This document shows, in pieces, positions 1 through 6,872 of a stretch of 18,202 nt of DNA (position 1 is its first letter; each line of letters begins with the position of its first letter). The stretch comes from an uncultured Clostridia bacterium (GTDB lineage Bacteria > Bacillota > Clostridia > Lachnospirales > Lachnospiraceae): NCBI GenBank assembly GCA_947178045.1, contig CAMWWR010000002.1, positions 1-18,202 of the forward strand, written 5' to 3'. Below the pieces are notes generated by a model that was not told where the DNA came from, did no database searches, and saw only the letters and a program-made list of their open reading frames with translations. The translations under genes and the position numbers were made by a program.

Positions 1-55
1 TTTCCGTTCCACTCCAAAAAATTCCACTGGGGCGCTATACGGGGACATGCTGTTT
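1..55 (-). repeat. Partial copy of nested-palindrome element (cut by window edge)
   Basis: These 55 bases are identical to bases 106-160, at an offset of 105. They are one arm plus most of the loop of the palindromic element described at 56-160. The other arm lies outside the window. On the minus strand this copy follows the complete copy in tandem, downstream of the surface-protein gene at 188-3316. Identity over the full 55 bases implies recent duplication or homogenisation. Confidence 0.9.
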
Positions 56-160
56 AAGAGTTCCGCATGTCCCCTTCCTGCGCCTTTCTCTGTCAGTGAA
101 ATTTTTTTCCGTTCCACTCCAAAAAATTCCACTGGGGCGCTATACGGGGACATGCTGTTT
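56..160 (-). repeat. Nested-palindrome element A, possible structured RNA
   Basis: Read on the minus strand, three nested stems are visible. The outer stem is GCATGTCCCC (155-146) with GGGGACATGC (74-65). The middle stem is GCGCC (140-136) with GGCGC (84-80). The inner stem is 14 bp, 134-121 with 107-94. The loop is GGAGTGGAACGGA (120-108). The only imperfect inner pair becomes a G-U wobble if the minus strand is transcribed, which is the sense strand of the gene just upstream. It starts about 30 bases after the stop of the 188-3316 gene, so it would lie in that gene's 3' UTR. Both termini and the loop match element B at 3336-3440. I do not assign it to a named family. It may act as a transcript-end stabiliser or terminator, or be a REP/MITE-like repeat. 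Confidence 0.8.
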
Positions 161-187
161 TTGTTTCGTAAAGTCCCTTCCAGTACC

Positions 188-3100
188 CTACTTTACTTTC
201 ACTGCCACCACGTCGCTGTAAGGTCCGCCCACCCCTTCTGTCTTATAGGCGCAGATACGGAAATAATAGGTCTTCCCGGAAGTAAGCCCCGAAATCCTCT
301 TCGTTGTCGTGCTCTTGCTTGTAATGGTTACTTTCTCTACGCCCTCCTTAAACTTCTTGTCAAGGGAATACTCGATAATATATCCTTTCCCTTTCGAATC
401 CTTTTTCCATTTCAAGGTCACGGTCTTTGCCCCGTTAGAAGTCCCCGTCACCCCTTTCATCTTCGCCGGGGTGATGTAGAAGGTTTTCGCGACGGCGCCC
501 TTGTAAGCCCCAAGACCGGACACGGTAACTGCCGCATCGCCCGGCTCCACATTCTTGCTGTAGCCAAGCGTATAGTCCTTCCCTTCCACCAACTTCTTTC
601 CTTTGTAGGTGACCGTCACGGCAGGCGTAAACGCCTCCCCCGTGTAAGTCTGCTTTTTGATGTCCGATACCTCGCAGTTGTAGATAAAAATCCCTTTTTT
701 CGCCGCCGGAAGCTTGATGGCATCCTCCGGGTTCGATTTGAGCACCTTGCGCCCAAGCGTCTTCGAGTTCTTCCACATATCCCCGGAAACGACCTTCACA
801 CCGTTGTCATGGACGTATGTGGTCCCATGGTTCCACACCGCACTGGAACCAGAGATATACTGCGCTGTATCACACCGTTTCGGGTTCGGGTCGCCCGTAA
901 GCTTCCCGACATTGTAACAGTTTTCAATATAGCACTCCACCGGGCTGTTGCCCGCAATGCCATAAGCCCCGGTCGCCGTAAGATTGCCCGCATTATAGCA
1001 GTTACGTATGACAGTAGAGTACTCCGGCAGCGTACCGATAATCCCCCGGTTGTCCGACACATAGACAGCACTGGTGATTCCGGAAGCGCATGATCTAGGT
1101 GAATTTCTCCCGGGCGACAGCGTAATGTCCCCGGTATTGTAGCAATTGACAAACCAAGTATAATCCACTTGAGTTGCAATCCCCGCAGCACTTATTACAA
1201 TATAATCCTCCCCTAAATTGGTCACGGTAATCGAGGAAGTATTGTAACAATCCTTAAAATACATGTTTGCTCCGATCACGCCAATCCCGCCGACCTCGAC
1301 CGAGACACTTCCGCCGCAGGAAACCTTAATGTCCCCGCCCGCCGAGTAACAGTTTTCAAGCGAACCCACACCCATTCCAAAAAATGGGGCGACAAAGAGC
1401 GTGGCACCGATATTCCCCGTGTCGGTGACATTCTTGTAGGAAATGTCGATGGTGTAGTTGACGATTCCCAGATTCTTTATCACCGGTTCCGCCTTCACTT
1501 TCCCCCCGTATTTTAGCCCTCCGAAATCCGCCGTATCAGACATATCGTGAATTCTGTAAAAAAGGCCGTAGAACCTCCTTACCCCCGGGGATACCATATA
1601 CAGATTATCGCGGTGGTCAATGATGGTCATGCCGGAAATCACATGCCCGTTTCCGTCAAACGTGCCGGTAAAAACCCCGCCCCCTTTATCCGACTCCGTA
1701 TTATTAAAACCGCCATACGCCGGAGTCCCACCGATCGGAATCCAGTTGCCCCAGTCCGAAAGGTCAATGTCGGCAATCAGTTTATAACTTCTGGTCAGCC
1801 CCCTGCGCACCGCGTCAAGCTGTTCCGGCGTAGCAATCAGGTACGGGTCTTCCGGCGTGCCGGAGCCCCCTGCAAAGACGTATGTGCTTTCCTTATTTGT
1901 GCCCGGCGCGCCGTCCCAATAACCGGTAAGCTTCACATTGTCCACATAGGCAGCCGGAATGAAGCCGACTTCATTGGCGCAGTTTACCAGATACCAATTG
2001 CCGACCACCCCGGAAAACATCCGCTCGGCGTGCAGGTCAATAATCTCAATCTTTTTCGTCAGGGTTCTGCCCTTGTCTACGGCACTCTTCCCGTTCGTGC
2101 GTTTTTTGCTCATGGTAGGCCATAGCAGGATATTGTAATTCTCATAATCCAACCCTGTTTCGGAAAGGCCTGTGGCACATATCGTACCGGTTGCCAAGAC
2201 TGGAAAGGACTCCCCAAGCATGCCTGCCTTCTTTAGCGCCATGCCGTAATCATACATATCGCGTGTTACCCTCTCCGTGTCGCTGGCACCAACGTATGTA
2301 AGATAAGTAACCTCTATCGTTTTTTCATCGATGCGTTCCGTGCTTTTCGTAAAAGGACCCGCCGACTGACAGTCTTTCTTAAATTCGTAACCATCCTTCG
2401 CCTTGTAAACCACGGTAGCCGTAACCCGCGTGTAAGGCTCACACGGCACATTCGGGCTGTAGGTAATGGATTCCACCACGCATCCATTCATGGTGTAACC
2501 CACCCCGAAACCCTCTAAGCCCACATGCGGCATTTGCCCCGGCGTCACGTCAAAGGTGAAAACACTTGGAATCCCCGTTTCCTTGACTTTCACTTCCGGT
2601 TTCGGTGCCTCAACCGGATGGTTCCCCTCGACGACAAACTCCGTCAGCGAGCAGGTAAAGCCCTTGGCAGGGTTATTGACGAGCAAATAGCCCGTCTTGC
2701 CATTGTAGGAAACCTTATGCCAGTTTGGCCAGACACCCTCGCCGAGAATGTAGGCGGCTTCAAGCTGCACAATCGCCCCCTTCTTTGCGACGAATATGTA
2801 GTCCGGATTGTTTTTGTCCATCTTCTTGTTTGCCTGGATCAACGTGCCGCCGACCAGTGCCGTGCCGTAATCGCCGGGTTTTAGTTCCTCGTTTGAAACC
2901 TTCGGGAACGCGTCCCGCCCGCCTACGGCAAAGGTGCCGCTGACAATGATGTAAGTGTCCGTCACGCGCTCCACGAATGCTTTTCTTTCCCCGGAATTAA
3001 TCTTGGCATTGATGTTTTCCGCTTTGTCAAAAACCTTATCCATATTTGTTTTCATGTACACATGGATATGAACCGTGTAGATTTTGCCTGCCACAAAACA

Positions 3101-3316
3101 GCCGTCCGCATCAAAATCGCCCTCCCACTCCACCTTGCGCGCTTCGGTGCTCGCACTGGCCGGTATGGATGCCGTGGCAGCAGGTTTCTTCCCGGCGGCA
3201 GGTTCTTTTACCGTAAGGTTTACCGTGTTTACAGTACCCGCCGCAAATATGCCATCCGGCAGCATGGCGGCAACCATGAACAGGCAAAGTAAAATGCCTA
3301 AAATTCCTTTCTTCAT
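188..3316 (-). CDS. Large secreted surface protein with GLUG/CYNxG repeats and FN3 domain
   Basis: The 1042-aa protein starts at an ATG preceded by TAGGAGG. A signal peptide covers residues 1-26 (hydrophobic core, then AAG). Residues 27-133 form a beta-sandwich-like domain shared with the neighbouring 813-aa protein. Residues 160-222 look SH3b-like (GKTGYLLV), with a second weak SH3-like stretch near 430-462. About 295-342 resembles a degraded copy of the N-terminal domain. Residues 480-810 are GLUG-like beta-helix sequence: GSGTPEDPYLIATPEQL, FTGTFDGNGHVISGM, then CYSAG or CYN motifs near 656, 690, 725, 773 and 800. Residues 885-950 are the tYtG...P.vtV.ykGkkL..gkDYt module common in clostridial surface proteins, and 952-1042 is an FN3 domain. 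There is no LPXTG, SLH repeat or terminal membrane anchor, so it is probably secreted or held non-covalently. Adhesion or matrix binding is an inference; no catalytic motif was seen. Confidence 0.9.
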   Translation of the reverse strand: MKKGILGILLCLFMVAAMLPDGIFAAGTVNTVNLTVKEPAAGKKPAATASIPASASTEARKVEWEGDFDADGCFVAGKIYTVHIHVYMKTNMDKVFDKAENINAKINSGERKAFVERVTDTYIIVSGTFAVGGRDAFPKVSNEELKPGDYGTALVGGTLIQANKKMDKNNPDYIFVAKKGAIVQLEAAYILGEGVWPNWHKVSYNGKTGYLLVNNPAKGFTCSLTEFVVEGNHPVEAPKPEVKVKETGIPSVFTFDVTPGQMPHVGLEGFGVGYTMNGCVVESITYSPNVPCEPYTRVTATVVYKAKDGYEFKKDCQSAGPFTKSTERIDEKTIEVTYLTYVGASDTERVTRDMYDYGMALKKAGMLGESFPVLATGTICATGLSETGLDYENYNILLWPTMSKKRTNGKSAVDKGRTLTKKIEIIDLHAERMFSGVVGNWYLVNCANEVGFIPAAYVDNVKLTGYWDGAPGTNKESTYVFAGGSGTPEDPYLIATPEQLDAVRRGLTRSYKLIADIDLSDWGNWIPIGGTPAYGGFNNTESDKGGGVFTGTFDGNGHVISGMTIIDHRDNLYMVSPGVRRFYGLFYRIHDMSDTADFGGLKYGGKVKAEPVIKNLGIVNYTIDISYKNVTDTGNIGATLFVAPFFGMGVGSLENCYSAGGDIKVSCGGSVSVEVGGIGVIGANMYFKDCYNTSSITVTNLGEDYIVISAAGIATQVDYTWFVNCYNTGDITLSPGRNSPRSCASGITSAVYVSDNRGIIGTLPEYSTVIRNCYNAGNLTATGAYGIAGNSPVECYIENCYNVGKLTGDPNPKRCDTAQYISGSSAVWNHGTTYVHDNGVKVVSGDMWKNSKTLGRKVLKSNPEDAIKLPAAKKGIFIYNCEVSDIKKQTYTGEAFTPAVTVTYKGKKLVEGKDYTLGYSKNVEPGDAAVTVSGLGAYKGAVAKTFYITPAKMKGVTGTSNGAKTVTLKWKKDSKGKGYIIEYSLDKKFKEGVEKVTITSKSTTTKRISGLTSGKTYYFRICAYKTEGVGGPYSDVVAVKVK

Positions 3317-3335
3317 CTATATACCTCCTATTTTA

Positions 3336-3440
3336 AGTTCCGTATGTGCCCTTCACAGCACCAATGACCGGGGAAGGTAATTTCTGTCCGCGAATCCGCT
3401 CCCAGAAATCACCTTCCGGCGCTGTTCCGGGCACATACTG
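3336..3440 (-). repeat. Nested-palindrome element B, possible structured RNA
   Basis: It fills most of the 132-base gap between the two surface-protein genes and begins about 8 bases after the upstream gene's stop. On the minus strand the outer stem is GTATGTGCCC (3438-3429) with GGGCACATAC (3351-3342). The middle stem is CAGCGCC (3424-3418) with GGTGCTG (3362-3356). The inner 15-bp stem is GGAAGGTGATTTCTG (3417-3403) with CAGAAATTACCTTCC (3386-3372). The loop is GGAGCGGATTCGCGGA. The two non-Watson-Crick positions, one in the middle and one in the inner stem, are both G-U as minus-strand RNA. The inner stem differs from element A, yet the ends (CAGYATGT..CCC and CATRCGGAACT) and the loop ends (GGAGYGGA...CGGA) are shared. 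It could affect read-through from the 3449-5890 gene into the 188-3316 gene. Confidence 0.8.
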
Positions 3441-3448
3441 ATTAATTT

Positions 3449-5890
3449 CTACTGCTCCTTAATCGGCTTAAAGTGCGCCGCCCGCACATAGTACGTATCC
3501 CCGGTATAAGGGTCCTTTACCGGATACCCCCACCCGGAAGTGGAGATCGGCCCGGTGACCCAGACACGGTCCGTTGCGCCGTAGCTCAGGTAGTCGCCGT
3601 AATACTTCTCCTCCCTCGCAATCGGGGCGCGCTGGCCTTCCCCGTCCTTGTCCGGAAGGCACTGATACCACCCGATTTTATCCGCGTCCACGCTGTTTTT
3701 TGCCACAAGGACTGCCTCCTCAATCGTACATTTTGCGGTCGGGGAGAGTTTGCCTCCTTCGATGCCCTCCAAGAGCCCGAGCGCCTCCATAAATGCCATC
3801 CCTTCCCTCGCCCACTTCGCAACCTTCTTATTGTCCGAATACTTGTCAAGCCCGGATTCGTAAGGGGTGTAAAGGGTGGCGGAATTCTTTTTCACATACT
3901 GCAATGCCTGATAGAAGGTGACGGCCATCCTCTGGCGGTCCACGCTGCCGTTCGGGTCAAAAGCCGTCCCCGTGCCTTCCATAATGCCTGCTGCCGCCGC
4001 TTTCCTCGCGTAGATATTGTCCGTGTCTTTATATGTACCCTTCGCTGCCGGCTCAATCGTTTTTTCCGTCATGTATTCCGCGAGTTTGACCGCAAGGGAG
4101 GCAAGCTGCAAGCGGGTGATGTTTTTGCCGTAATCCTTGCCCAGAAGCTTTATGTCCAACAGACCATATTCGTTCGCCCAGTTCACATCGTTCTCTGCTT
4201 CCTTGCTTCTTTTCGCCGCAACCGCATCCCTGTCCGATACGGCAAACGACATTGTTGTTTTTACGGCGGAAGTCGCCTTGAGCAAACTTGGTGCCCGGTT
4301 CTGCTCCCAGTTCTTTTCCCCCTGCGCCAAGGTATCCTTGCTATAATCCTTAAAATAAATCTCCTTCCGGCTGATTCCACACCATATGCATGCATCCGTG
4401 TAAACCTTTTCCCCCGCCTTATTCCTGCCGACATATGCCGCATCCTTTAAGAGATGGTTTCCATATACATGCCCATTCAGCATCTTGCTGTTATCTTTGT
4501 CCTTCAGGTTCGTTGAAAACGTATGTTTCTCATTGTACTCGCACTTCCCGCAATATTTGCAGGAATAATAAAACGCAGGGGATTGCTGGCAGCTGATAAA
4601 CCGCAGCCTGCGGTCAGCGGACTTAATCTCGCCCGTGTACTCATGTTTGGTACACCAGTCTTTCGCCGCGGCAATCCCTTTTTCGGCGGCTGCGTACACA
4701 TCCCCCGAATAGGTCATAATGCGGCATCTTCTGCCCCGAAGGCCCCGCTCATTTTTCTTCACCCAGGAAAGCACCCCTTCCGGGAACTGCTCCTTTGGCA
4801 CAAATATAACACATTCCCAGCTCATCATGCTGCCCGCCAAGCTATCCATATCGGTCCGGTAAAGCAAATCGCAATATTGCAAAAGAAATTCCTTCGCGTC
4901 CACCTCCTGCCCCAGCCAGACTTCCTGCAGATTGTTAAGCTCTATCATAAACTTGACATCGGTGTTCGGGTAATTGTAAACAACTTTTGTAATCCGGCTT
5001 TGCTCAAGTTTGGACGCATCCACGCCAAGGTATTTCCGGGAAATTCTGGTGGCATCAATCGCCCCAAGAAAAGCAACCGTGTCCTTGTCCACGATTTTTG
5101 TGACCTCGTGCAGCTTCCAGTACAGCTCATCCGCCTGCTCCACCGTATAGAAGGAATCCGGGTCCAATATATCCTTTGGGAACGGGAGTGTGCTGTATCT
5201 ATGGGAAAAGATAACCTCTTTCTCGTTTTTGAACGTTGTGCTTATGGTATGGCCGTTCAGTCGCCCCGCTGTATATTTTGTAAAAGAAAGGCCGGTTCCT
5301 TCCTTAACACCCACGGTAATTTTCAGCTTGTAGGCTGTCTTTGCGAGAAACCGCCCCTCGGAATCAAGCTCCCCTTCCCAGGTGACACCCTTGATATAAA
5401 AACCGGAACCTTCCGGTAAGCTGACTTCTTTCGGCGGTTCTCCCCCCACGCGCGGTTCTTTCATGGTAAGTGCCACCTCACTTACCTTCTCCCCCAACAC
5501 AGGGAATGTATAGCCGACAATAATATGAAATTCATCCACATTCTTGACCCTGGCGGTTTTCTTATTGATGGTCGCCGTGATGCCCGAAGCCTTGGCGGCG
5601 AAAATCTCGTCCACATCATCCCGGATTTCCACGCCGATTTCGACCTTGTAAGCCTCCCCCGCCTGGAATTTCCCATCTGCGGAAAGCTTCCCTACCCATG
5701 TCACATCCGTGACCTTTGTGCTGACACCGGACGGCAGCTTCGCATTCGTGGAAGGCTTTTTCCCTTCCACCGGAGCGTCAATGGTAAGATTGACCTTGCT
5801 TACAACGCCCGCCGCCGATACCCGCACAGGGGAAGAAAACAGGGCAGTTGCCATGCAGATGCATAAAAGAACACTCCATATTTTTTTCAT
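3449..5890 (-). CDS. Secreted SLH-domain surface protein with Cys-rich insert
   Basis: The 813-aa protein starts at the ATG at 5890, which has GGAGG 8 bases upstream. An in-frame ATG at 5905 lacks a ribosome binding site and would spoil the signal peptide (MKKIWSVLLCICMATALF...SAAG). Two copies of a roughly 100-aa beta-sandwich-like module follow (about 28-132 and 138-235), each with a VTW.G.L...G.F..) pattern; the first matches the N-terminus of the neighbouring 1042-aa protein. Residues 240-430 are unrecognised. A CKYCGKC motif (444-450) and a CIWC motif (501-504), with histidines between them, suggest a structural metal site. Residues about 570-740 carry three SLH-type repeats (ITRLQLASLAVKL, YKDTDNIYARKAAAAGIMEG...FDPNGSVDRQRMA, KWAREGMAFMEALGLLEG), expected to bind secondary wall polymer. 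A 70-aa tail ends the protein. Anchoring is well supported; the ligand or activity is unknown. It is probably transcribed from the divergent region at 5891-6148. Confidence 0.9.
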   Translation of the reverse strand: MKKIWSVLLCICMATALFSSPVRVSAAGVVSKVNLTIDAPVEGKKPSTNAKLPSGVSTKVTDVTWVGKLSADGKFQAGEAYKVEIGVEIRDDVDEIFAAKASGITATINKKTARVKNVDEFHIIVGYTFPVLGEKVSEVALTMKEPRVGGEPPKEVSLPEGSGFYIKGVTWEGELDSEGRFLAKTAYKLKITVGVKEGTGLSFTKYTAGRLNGHTISTTFKNEKEVIFSHRYSTLPFPKDILDPDSFYTVEQADELYWKLHEVTKIVDKDTVAFLGAIDATRISRKYLGVDASKLEQSRITKVVYNYPNTDVKFMIELNNLQEVWLGQEVDAKEFLLQYCDLLYRTDMDSLAGSMMSWECVIFVPKEQFPEGVLSWVKKNERGLRGRRCRIMTYSGDVYAAAEKGIAAAKDWCTKHEYTGEIKSADRRLRFISCQQSPAFYYSCKYCGKCEYNEKHTFSTNLKDKDNSKMLNGHVYGNHLLKDAAYVGRNKAGEKVYTDACIWCGISRKEIYFKDYSKDTLAQGEKNWEQNRAPSLLKATSAVKTTMSFAVSDRDAVAAKRSKEAENDVNWANEYGLLDIKLLGKDYGKNITRLQLASLAVKLAEYMTEKTIEPAAKGTYKDTDNIYARKAAAAGIMEGTGTAFDPNGSVDRQRMAVTFYQALQYVKKNSATLYTPYESGLDKYSDNKKVAKWAREGMAFMEALGLLEGIEGGKLSPTAKCTIEEAVLVAKNSVDADKIGWYQCLPDKDGEGQRAPIAREEKYYGDYLSYGATDRVWVTGPISTSGWGYPVKDPYTGDTYYVRAAHFKPIKEQ

Positions 5891-5978
5891 CCACTTCTCC
5901 TCCATAACTTTTACTACTTTTAAGGAAACTCTTTAACCATGGCTCTTCTCAGGGTAAGATACATGCGATTTTAATGTA

Positions 5979-6007
5979 ATTATACCAAACTTTCGGCAAT
6001 TTCCCTT
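5979..6007 (-). promoter_or_regulatory. Candidate promoter for the SLH protein gene (weak -35)
   Basis: On the minus strand there is a perfect TATAAT (5984-5979) about 90 bases before the start codon. The hexamer at the usual 17-bp distance (AAGGGA, near 6007-6002) is a poor -35. A TTGAAA exists, but at a 21-bp spacing. A good -10 with a poor -35 is typical of activator-dependent promoters, and the direct repeat at 6013-6045 lies just upstream. Confidence 0.45.
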
Positions 6008-6012
6008 TCAAT

Positions 6013-6045
6013 GGCGTGAAATGTATGATTTTACGGCATGAAATG
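6013..6045. promoter_or_regulatory. 11-bp direct repeat, candidate LytTR regulator site
   Basis: GGCGTGAAATG (6013-6023) and GGCATGAAATG (6035-6045) differ at one position and start 22 bp apart, two helical turns. LytTR-type regulators (AgrA and ComE families) bind pairs of short direct repeats with about this period. Read on the minus strand the half-sites are CATTTCAYGCC, resembling the CAnTTCa core recalled for ComE-type sites. The pair lies 11 bp upstream of the -35 of the plus-strand promoter and also upstream of the minus-strand promoter, so one site could serve both. Binding by the regulator encoded at 6149-6868 is an inference. Confidence 0.5.
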
Positions 6046-6056
6046 CGGCAACAGTC

Positions 6057-6086
6057 TTGAAAATAAATTCCGAATTATACTATAAT
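6057..6086 (+). promoter_or_regulatory. Sigma-A-type promoter for the two-component operon
   Basis: TTGAAA (6057-6062) and a perfect TATAAT (6081-6086) are separated by 18 bp, in an AT-rich stretch 62 bases before the response-regulator start codon. The -35 matches four of the six consensus bases. The direct repeat at 6013-6045 sits directly upstream, suggesting autoregulation. Confidence 0.75.
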
Positions 6087-6148
6087 AGAGTTGCATGTTA
6101 CTCGATTTATTTTCTACGTTTTGGCATTGCTTGAAAGGGGACATCGGA

Positions 6149-6868
6149 ATGTATATCGCAGTCTGTGACGACCAGATCGAAGAGATAAACAGTTTGACGG
6201 CTCTGCTCCATAAATGGCAGGAAGAACATCATGCCTTCTTTCACTATAAGACCTTTTACAACGCGGCTGACCTGCTCGATTCGGCAGAAAAGGAGCGCTT
6301 CAGCCTGTATCTGTTAGATGTGATTATGCCCGGCATCGACGGTATGGCAACCGCGCGGGAAATCCGTTCCTTCGATACCGCTGCCGACATCGTTTTCCTG
6401 ACCTCCTCACCCAGCTTCGCCTATGAAAGCTATGGAGTCAGGGCTTTGGAATATCTGTTAAAGCCAATAACCGCCGATCTGCTTTTTCCGCTTCTCGACC
6501 GCCTTTATCTGCGCGAGCAAAGGCCGCAGGAGGGACTGACTCTGAAAACCGGCGTTACCCTGATCCGCATACCGTTCTCGCAGCTTTCCTTTGTAGAAGT
6601 CAACCGGAAGCACCTCTACTTTAATCTGGTGAACGGACAGGTCAAGGAGGTTACGGGCTCCATGAAGGACTATGAGGAGCTTTTACTTTCCCGCACGGAA
6701 TTTACACGCATTCACCGCTCCTACATTGTCAATATGCTGCAGATTGAAGAGCTGTCGCCTGCCGGGATACGCACCTTTTCGGGGAAAAACCTGCCGGTTT
6801 CCCGCCTTTTATATTCCCAGTTCCAGAAGGAATATATGGGATTGCTGTTTGATAGAAAGAAGGAATAA
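6149..6868 (+). CDS. LytTR-family response regulator
   Basis: This is a 239-aa DNA-binding response regulator. The start is the ATG at 6149, preceded by GAAAGGGG at 8 bases. An in-frame ATG at 6095 would add 18 residues before the receiver's first beta strand (MYIAVCDD) and lies only 9 bases after the -10, so it is rejected. The receiver domain covers residues 1-118: acidic pair D7/D8, phosphoacceptor D57 in LLDVIMPGIDG, T85, and K105 in YLLKP. The LytTR DNA-binding domain covers about 132-232, with the typical FTRIHRSYIVN segment at 185-195. It should be phosphorylated by the kinase encoded 4 bases downstream and then bind direct-repeat sites such as 6013-6045. Family assignment is firm. Targets are inferred from position and may include itself and the divergent surface-protein genes. 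Confidence 0.95.
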   Translation: MYIAVCDDQIEEINSLTALLHKWQEEHHAFFHYKTFYNAADLLDSAEKERFSLYLLDVIMPGIDGMATAREIRSFDTAADIVFLTSSPSFAYESYGVRALEYLLKPITADLLFPLLDRLYLREQRPQEGLTLKTGVTLIRIPFSQLSFVEVNRKHLYFNLVNGQVKEVTGSMKDYEELLLSRTEFTRIHRSYIVNMLQIEELSPAGIRTFSGKNLPVSRLLYSQFQKEYMGLLFDRKKE

Positions 6869-6872
6869 AGAG

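Noticed and set aside
188..400. Sortase (LPXTG) anchor at the end of the 1042-aa surface protein
   Set aside because: The protein ends in an FN3 domain with VAVKVK. No LPXTG, hydrophobic tail or basic tail is present.
6095..6148. N-terminal extension of the response regulator, or a small leader or AgrD-like peptide
   Set aside because: The ATG at 6095 is only 9 bases after the -10 hexamer and lacks a ribosome binding site. The 18 residues have no AgrD-like features, and the ATG at 6149 has a good site.
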